Assembly (NCBI GenBank): GCA_036897625.1
Contig: JAYMTA010000772.1
Location: 1 to 24,341, forward strand
DNA from: Pelargonium cotyledonis
Lineage: Eukaryota; Streptophyta; Magnoliopsida; Geraniales; Geraniaceae
Length of the DNA stretch: 24,341 nucleotides
Reading direction: 5' to 3'
Of this stretch, positions 18,557 through 24,341 are shown in pieces. The position numbers and the translations under genes were made by a program. The stretch's first letter is position 1; every line of letters begins with the position of its first letter. Under the pieces are notes generated by a model. The model did no database searches and had not been told where the DNA came from. It was given only the letters and a program-made list of their open reading frames with translations.

Positions 18557-20359
18557 CTATAAATCAGCAAATTAGAAGGGGGAAAATAAGAATTTGAAGA
18601 AATATAAAAGGAAGAAAAGCAAATATTGTTATCCACTACTGGATGACCTTGCAATTTAACAATTAATACTTAGAAGAAACATAAAATGTAAAGTTTGTGT
18701 CGGAAAAGAGGATACACCCAGGTCATACACTTTTTAGTTAACACATCTGAATGCCATGCATCACTTCAATACTACAATAAGAATCATATTTAAAAAAAAA
18801 GCTCCCAAAGTTTAAGGAAAAGCAATAAATGCAATGAAACCTCATAGTTTCAATACACTGGTTTTGGAATCATTCTCTTACAACATTGAGATTCTTCAAT
18901 GGTCAAAATGAAAAATGGCAAATACGTGATTGAGTCAGCAAGGCGTGTGAAGTTTTGAACTTTTTGTGAATGGCAAAACAACCTTTTAGCACATGAGCTA
19001 TCATCATATGACACATTTAAATATTTAATACAAATTCATTTTTCACCTATTCATCAGTTTTGCCAGTTTGGCCTTCATTTAGTGCTCATGTGGCTGTTTA
19101 CAAACTTTAAGGAATTCAAATTTTAAATAACTAAACAGCTGACACTAATGTGGATTGATGACTGGCCATAAATAGAAAAAATAACAAATATAATCTCAAC
19201 TAAACATCAAATTTAAATACACCCTCAAACTTGTTGGGGGAGAGAAGAAAAGAAAAAGAAGATGGTCAAAATCTAAAAAAAGGAAAATACGCCTTGGCTT
19301 GTATTCGCAATTGTATAACCAAAAAGTTCATTTGAAAATCACAACTATGCATATGAAGATCTCTTCATACTCTGATCCTTAACCCCAAGAACTCTGCACT
19401 AAAAATCAGTCTCCAGGACTTCCTAAGCCTCAGAGGGAGCACCTATTACCCTTCAATGAGGCCTACTCTCTGGCAACAACGCCTCATCTAATTCAAAAAA
19501 ATTATCAACAATTGAAGCTAAACTGCAAAATATGTTCTGAGAGATTCTCCAAGGCCAAAAGTAGACGGGTTATTTCTGGGGTAGCTCTGGTTGTAAGAGC
19601 TTCCCTATGAGTTCCAATTATATGCCCAGAGTCTACATGTTTGCCAAAAAGAGAGACTTGTAGCGGGAGCATGCTGATGTAGCTGCCAATGCATTTGATC
19701 TTTAATATTCTTTACTCAACCTTCTGACATGGTCAAGGATGTTTATCATTGGAGTGGACTGGAATCAGAGGTTTTGGGTATAGAAAAGGCGGGTTGGAAG
19801 CTTTAGTTCAAGGAAATTCTTTAATTTTGATTTACTTTTTTTCCACATTTCTTTTTCTTTTTCACTTCTTTAACAGCCTATGTCACGTCAATGAATTTAC
19901 TACACATCAGCTATCACTAATCGCCCTCAGTAACACATAGCTACTTAACAAAAAAAAAATTAATTACCTTAAATGCAGACAAAAATCATGTCAACACATG
20001 ATATTGGTAAAATTAACAATACTTAATGCCAAGTAATAAAAAAATTAACTTAGCAACTGTCAGCACATATGTAGATTGTTCATGTACTTAACAATAAAGC
20101 ATGCAGGTTGTCAGTGAAATGGTAAATTTCCTATGTATTAATTTATTACATAGAAAGAAAAAAAATCTCCTCTGGAACTAATCAAAGTTATCCCCTGTGA
20201 CTTTTAGTATGCATCTGAACAAAGTGGCAGAAGACGAGGAAGGATGAGTCACATTATATGTTCTCATTACATTTCAACTCAACAACACTTTACCCATATT
20301 GATTAAACATGAAAAGCTTTGATCAATATATAAGCTAAAGTTGGTTATTTAAAGCATAC
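18557..20359 (-). other. Intron 2, no identified element
   Basis: 1803 bp. At 18970-19100 the words GGCAAAAC and CACATGAGC occur on one side and their complements on the other, but in the wrong order for a simple terminal inverted repeat, so I do not call a MITE. Nothing else is recognised. Confidence 0.55.
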
Positions 20360-20423
20360 CTTATCAACGCCATTCTCATACCTCTCCCAAAGTGTATGAA
20401 GAACTGCCTCATCACCAACTTCA
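20360..20423 (-). CDS. BCHB: BCHB-like, coding exon 2 (residues 43-64)
   Basis: A 64-nt exon between CTCTTCAG and AAG|GTATGC. It completes Ser43 and encodes EVGDEAVLHTLWERYENGVDK, the conserved continuation of the N-terminus. It is too short to appear as a free ORF and was found by searching for the family sequence and phase (in 2, out 0). Confidence 0.9.
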
Positions 20424-20738
20424 CTGAAGAGAAAAAGAAAAAAATATCTATCACGGATCTTCAAATAAGAATAAAGGTAATAAAAATTATACAATTTGTA
20501 AAATGTAATTTATTCAAGCAAACAGTAGAGGCTTTGTCAGGCTTGACTTCAAAGCATTGTGGTAATATAGGTCAGCAATGAATGAGCTTTAGCACTTAGA
20601 AGTTAAGAACTATAGTCGTCCATAATCCATGAACAAAAACAGTACAAGGATTCAAATGAGTAAATTATTAATAAATCTTAGTTATAGTAAGTACCCAGTG
20701 CAGGCCAAAAAATACTATAAATAACGAACGATTCCCAA

Positions 20739-21105
20739 ACTTAATAATACCAAACGATTCAAAGAATGTAAAGTTAATTACTATACTAGTAGGGCCTTAA
20801 ATTAATAGGTTAAGCTTTGAGGTTTGAATAAAGTTGAACATGGTATTAAAAACAAATTGGAAGACCCATGACACCCAACAAATTCTCACATGACGCATGA
20901 TCCGGTCTGGGCCTTTGTAGCTCACTCATGTTGTCTTTTTATTAGTTCTTGATTCACATGCACGATAAGTTGTGTTTTCCAGGTCTATGTGTGTGGGGGA
21001 GTGTTAAAATAGACAAATTGAAAAATATGAAGTTAATGGACACTTGATAATAGTTACATCTTCTACTCAATAGCTTAAACATTTGAGTTCGAATAAATTT
21101 CAACA
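20739..21105 (+). mobile_element. TRIM-like mini-LTR element in intron 1
   Basis: Left LTR about 20739-20840 and right LTR 21002-21105 (104 bp). Shared order: an AAAGAATGTAAAGTTAAT-like block, an AATAGGTTAAGC/CAATAGCTTAAAC block and a final TTGAACA/TTCAACA. TGGTATTAAAAAC directly follows the left LTR and fits a Met-tRNA primer site (TGGTATCAGAGC). GTGTGGGGGAG precedes the right LTR as polypurine tract. The internal region is about 160 bp with no coding capacity. No clear target duplication. Confidence 0.72.
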
Positions 21106-21539
21106 AAAAAAAAAATGTTTTCAATAGAAGTCATCAATTAACTATTAATTGTCTATTATTCGTTTTGTCCTACTGGTTATGTATGGTTCTATCTGTATGT
21201 TGTTTTAGGGCTGGCTTGTATACCTTTCTTAGTGAGGGTCTATTTCTCCCTTGTACTCTTTCCTCTCTATTAATAACAGTACTCTTTTGCTGAGCAAATA
21301 AAAAATTAACAATCAATTGATGTGGTCAAGCTTCAAGCAAACCCTACAAGCCCTACAAGCTACAAAGCCAATAGTAAACAGAGATATGTAGGGGAAGAAG
21401 GTAACCTATGAAAGAAAGTGATTTGATCAAAACACATGGATGAGGGGTAACATAATTACATGTCACGCTAAAGATTGCTTTAGACTAAGTTCATAAAAGA
21501 TTACATATGTTAAATAATAAAAAATTATCAGCAACAGGA

Positions 21540-21692
21540 CATCATACTCAAAGTAACAATGTTTCTCACTCTCCAAAGGGAGAGTCACCCTAAACCCCAT
21601 ACCATCGACAAGAAGGCTCGAACTTGAAACCTCAGAGGGAATCCAAAGTGTTTTAAACACGTGGCCCAACATGTCTTGGTCATATGTTAAAT
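21540..21692 (-). mobile_element. tRNA-derived SINE fragment, copy 2
   Basis: The minus strand reads ACATGTTGGGCCACGTGTTT (degenerate A box, about 21655-21667), CACTTTGGATTCCCTCTGAG, then GGTTTCAAGTTCGAGCC (B box, 21615-21631), and continues into a body with the small hairpin CTCTCCCTTTGGAGAG. It shares head order with the copy at 14823-14915 but keeps more 3' body. Confidence 0.55.
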
Positions 21693-23455
21693 TGTTGAAC
21701 AAGGTCTCCAAACTATTTCTTTTTTTATAGGAGATACCTAGATTTTGGCATGTGGAGGAGGCATAGATAACTTTCCTAGTTTAACATTGATAAGAATGAA
21801 AATGTATCAATGGCATATTATCTAGATTGGAAAGAAGGGTAATGGAATCGGATTAATGAATAGGTCCATTGATTTGCTTGATGAGGTGAAGACCAAAGTT
21901 AGTGGATATAAAGCTTGATCAGGTTGCATTTTAAGAATTGGTCAATCCTATGAGAAAACTACAAATCATTCCTGACAGGTCTTGCATGTTTAAAGCCTCA
22001 AGGAATAGCTAAACTATTAATCATAACTATAGCATGATGGCTCTTCTATCTCTCGGCATATTATGGTTGTGGGCTATAAGATGGGAGAGTGGGCGAATCA
22101 AAATCATCCTTTAACCCCTACATTATTGACTCATTTAGTTTATTTTCCTAAATCTACGACCATCCCTCTCCCCCTCCAGGGATGAGGCAGCAACTAGCAT
22201 TCAAGTAGCTCAGAGATTGGGATGCTCAATAGGGAATCTCTTGCTTGTTATTTCATGATCCATGTCTAAATCTACTTATCCTAGACATTTTCTATTATTA
22301 ATCTAGTGAATTTTTGTTGGCGTGCAAATGGATCATGGATAGTGGAGGTTTCTCCCCATGAAGCGCATACTTTACTATGTCTACTATTCTTAATATTATA
22401 ATAACCCTACTTGTTAATAAAATATAAAATGAACTCTATAATAAACAATTTGCTATGATATCAAGAGTGAATTAGATTGATAATTGAGTGTTTTGGTCAG
22501 CTCCAACCAATCACTATCCACTACATATTTAATGATACAACAGCAATGACCAAGTCATTTCATCAGCAATGTTGGGGTTGGTTACATGGATACTATAGCA
22601 AAACTATTTAGGATCCTACCCTACACCTTGAAGGATAAAAGGAATAAATATCATTGCCTCTAAAATCATATTAATATAACTTACGTACCCCTCTCACACA
22701 GGTAGAGCCAAGAAGATATAACAGATACATAAAAAATCACAATGGAGAGGAAAAGGTAAAAAATCGGTACCAGTTTTATATAGCCTTCCTCAACCACTGA
22801 AAGATCTCTACCACCAAAAATGCTTTTCCAATACAGCATTGGGAAAAGAAAAAAAAAATGCCCCATATTACTAATGCTCTAGAGACAGAAGTTAGAAACA
22901 CAGAAGATTAACTAGCACTCGTTTCTCTAGGACCCATTGACGAAATTCAAGATGATCTACCAAAGAATGTAGATATCTCGAAAATCATAATATCTGTAAA
23001 GTCTAAAAGTAGTTCAGAAATTCCAGTTGGAATGGCAAGGTAAGATTATTAATTATCAGTTATCACATGGAAGTATAATTCGCATGGAACACATTTGTTC
23101 TATCAAACCATTATTTTTACCTTGTTGAGTTTGATCTTGTGCAAACTATGCCTCAGTATAGCATCATTAAGGAAGGTACTCATTGAAACAATCTCCAGAG
23201 TTAGTTCAATTAGGCAAGGAACTGGGCATTCAATTCAACAGATTATAGATTCCCATGGACTAATAGTCTAATATATGCTCTAAATTAGTCCCCAGTCAGG
23301 ATATAAAACATAAAAAACTATCTGAGTCATTGAACATCTACATTCTATAACTCCTAAAATAATAACCATGCAAACCAAAACCATAAGTTTCAAATGAAAA
23401 TAAATTTACGCTTAGATTACAATTATTAGAGGTAATCAGGAATGAGCATAAATAC
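21693..23455 (-). other. Distal part of intron 1, mostly unassigned
   Basis: The sequence TGATATCAAGAGTGAATTAG at about 22457-22476 resembles a Met-tRNA primer site, as found after a copia LTR, but I could not define LTR ends. The rest is AT-rich with no ORF of note. Confidence 0.5.
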
Positions 23456-23583
23456 CTGAAGTGGATATATGGAGCAGGAGCAGCAAACTTATCACCTGGT
23501 GCCCGCCCCAAAGTAGACTCCCCAATGAACCTATCACTTGATGACCTCCGTAAAAGGTCAGCAACCCCTTTAACAATATTCAT
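23456..23583 (-). CDS. BCHB: BCHB-like, coding exon 1 (residues 1-42)
   Basis: This exon encodes the N-terminus MNIVKGVADLLRRSSSDRF followed by a Gly/Ala/Pro-rich linker ending APAPYIHF. The ATG at 23583-23581 was chosen because MNIVKGVADL is the conserved start of plant class B BEACH proteins, by recall. The donor is TTCAG|GTATTT, and the exon ends in phase 2 (AG), completed to Ser by the next exon. The following intron is 3032 bp. Confidence 0.9.
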
Positions 23584-24156
23584 GCTTCCCCGCCAAGAAT
23601 TTCAACGCATAATCAGGAGATCACCATCTGATGATTGAGATACAATTGGTCAAACCAGCACATCACTTTTCCCAAGCTCAGTGCCCCATTCACATAAAAT
23701 GCAACCCACTGTTGAAGTACTCTTAGCCGGGTATTGCAATGAATAAGAATAATAATTTTCACTTGCACAGATGCTTAGAGACACAAGTAAATAAATAAAA
23801 GTAGGTTCAAATGTTCCATATAATTGAATTATTTCTTGTTAGCTCATATTTTCTTCCAATTCTTGCAAAATCCATATAGAAAGTCAATTATCAACGCATT
23901 AACCATGTTCTTCAGCTACCTTTACTAAATTTCATATCCTAGAACAATATTTTAGCACAAAACACACAATTCGAGTTTATTCGAATTCATGATAAAAGGT
24001 GTTCATTTCCTCCACAAAAGTTTGAAAAATCTGAAAACAACACAAACTTAATCGAAAAAATGCGGAAGAAACGTTGTGGCAATGTTTTGGATATGGTTTA
24101 TTGAGCATTGGGCTTAGACAGATCAATCAATAAATTGAAAGAAAAAATGCGTCTAC
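23584..24156 (-). other. 5' UTR intron and short leader before the ATG
   Basis: This stretch lies between the 5' UTR donor and the start codon and has no ORF of note. The better acceptor is the CAG at 23628-23630, preceded by a pyrimidine-containing tract. An AG at 23585-23586, right before the ATG, is possible but has a poor tract. With the first acceptor, the 44-nt leader carries two tiny upstream ORFs (see findings). Confidence 0.45.
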
Positions 24157-24268
24157 CTGATGAGATCGCAGGTCACGATGGCCGTGCGTAAATTCTAGGG
24201 TTTTTGTGATGTGAGATCTGGTATCTGGAAATTCTTTGGAGGTTCTTCAATGGCGTCACTGAGGAATC
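24157..24268 (-). other. 5' UTR exon (non-coding exon 1)
   Basis: From the inferred start the minus strand runs about 110 nt to CATCAG|GTAGAC, a good splice donor with its GT at 24155-24156. It contains no ATG. A telo-box (AAACCCTA, minus strand, 24196-24203) lies within it; this motif is common near the starts of plant housekeeping genes. The exact start is inferred from the TATA box. Confidence 0.5.
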
Positions 24269-24297
24269 GTAGAAAAATGAAAGCGAGAAGAGGGGAG

Positions 24298-24305
24298 TAT
24301 TTATA
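24298..24305 (-). promoter_or_regulatory. TATA box of the BCHB-like gene
   Basis: The minus strand reads TATAAATA here, followed by a CT-rich stretch (24268-24297) typical of plant transcription starts. A start about 30 nt downstream, near 24268, is inferred. Only 36 bases lie upstream in the window, so no other promoter elements can be judged. Confidence 0.6.
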
Positions 24306-24341
24306 TTTTGAAATTTACCCCGGTAATTTGCTTTAATCGCG

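Larger units (their letters stand above)
1..24268 (-). other. BCHB: BCHB-like BEACH-domain protein gene, 5' half (TSS to window edge)
   Basis: The gene runs from a TATA box near 24300 past the left edge of the window. I assembled 20 coding exons by hand. Every junction is GT-AG and every phase matches, giving 1653 codons without a stop. Plant BEACH proteins are very large (roughly 3000 residues or more), cytoplasmic or membrane-associated scaffolds linked to vesicle trafficking and membrane events; BCHB itself is little characterised. Visible order: ARM-like helical region (about 1-1083), ConA/LamG-like domain (about 1084-1300, motifs WHFLCITH, CFVDGELVSSER, IGPVYLFNDAISSEQ), then the DUF4704-type solenoid (RRLLQQIIYCVGGVSVFFPL). 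The start MNIVKGVADLLRR and the LamG wording fit class B by recall. Class C1/C2 proteins have a different LamG segment, and SPIRRIG starts differently. PH, BEACH and WD40 domains are not in the window. Subfamily confidence is high; function is known only from the family. Confidence 0.88.

Noticed and set aside
18900..19200. Possible MITE with complementary words GGCAAAAC and CACATGAGC
   Set aside because: The words are in the wrong order for terminal inverted repeats, and no target duplication is visible.
22430..22480. Primer-binding-site-like TGATATCAAGAG that might mark a copia LTR end
   Set aside because: No LTR partner, TG...CA boundary or polypurine tract could be defined around it.
1..24341. 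CRISPR array, prokaryotic operon, phage or defence system
   Set aside because: The spliced gene structure and plant repeats exclude a prokaryotic origin, and there is no regular repeat-spacer pattern.

Overview
This is eukaryotic nuclear DNA from a flowering plant, almost certainly a eudicot. The base composition is AT-rich, the introns are GT-AG, the repeats are plant types (Stowaway MITE, hAT-like element, copia LTR, miniature LTR elements, LINE tails, tRNA-like SINEs), and the encoded protein belongs to a plant-specific subfamily. The species cannot be named from the sequence alone.

The window holds one protein-coding gene, read right to left on the minus strand. It is the 5' half of a gene for a giant BEACH-domain protein, closest by recall to plant BEACH domain-containing protein B (BCHB). 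A TATA box lies at 24298-24305 and a non-coding first exon at about 24157-24268. The ATG is at 23583-23581, followed by 20 coding exons ending at 1916. All 20 exons join in frame across canonical GT-AG junctions with matching phase. They give 4961 coding nt (1653 codons plus 2 nt), about half of the expected protein. The encoded part is an N-terminal armadillo-like solenoid (about residues 1-1083), a concanavalin A/LamG-like domain (about 1084-1300) and the start of the DUF4704/neurobeachin solenoid (about 1301-1653). The PH-like, BEACH and WD40 parts must lie left of position 1, beyond an intron of at least 1.9 kb.

All other recognisable features are repeats inside introns. The four largest complete introns lie at 13798-17352 (3.6 kb), 20424-23455 (3.0 kb), 18557-20359 (1.8 kb) and 4168-5442 (1.3 kb). 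Intron contents, from the left: a Stowaway MITE (4303-4554); a complete 505-bp TRIM-like mini-LTR element with a GTAAA target duplication (6066-6570); a second mini-LTR element with a 230-bp tandem duplication at its left edge (10775-11482); a LINE tail (12371-12470); a mosaic intron (14258-17095) with a hAT-like element, a SINE, a copia LTR between two 184-bp repeats, a LINE fragment with an ORF remnant, and a copia 3' end; a third mini-LTR element (20739-21105); and a second SINE copy (21540-21692).

No exon is interrupted by an element or a stop, so the gene looks intact as far as it is visible. I found no tRNA or rRNA gene, CRISPR array, second gene or new multi-gene system. The interesting material is the repeat architecture.
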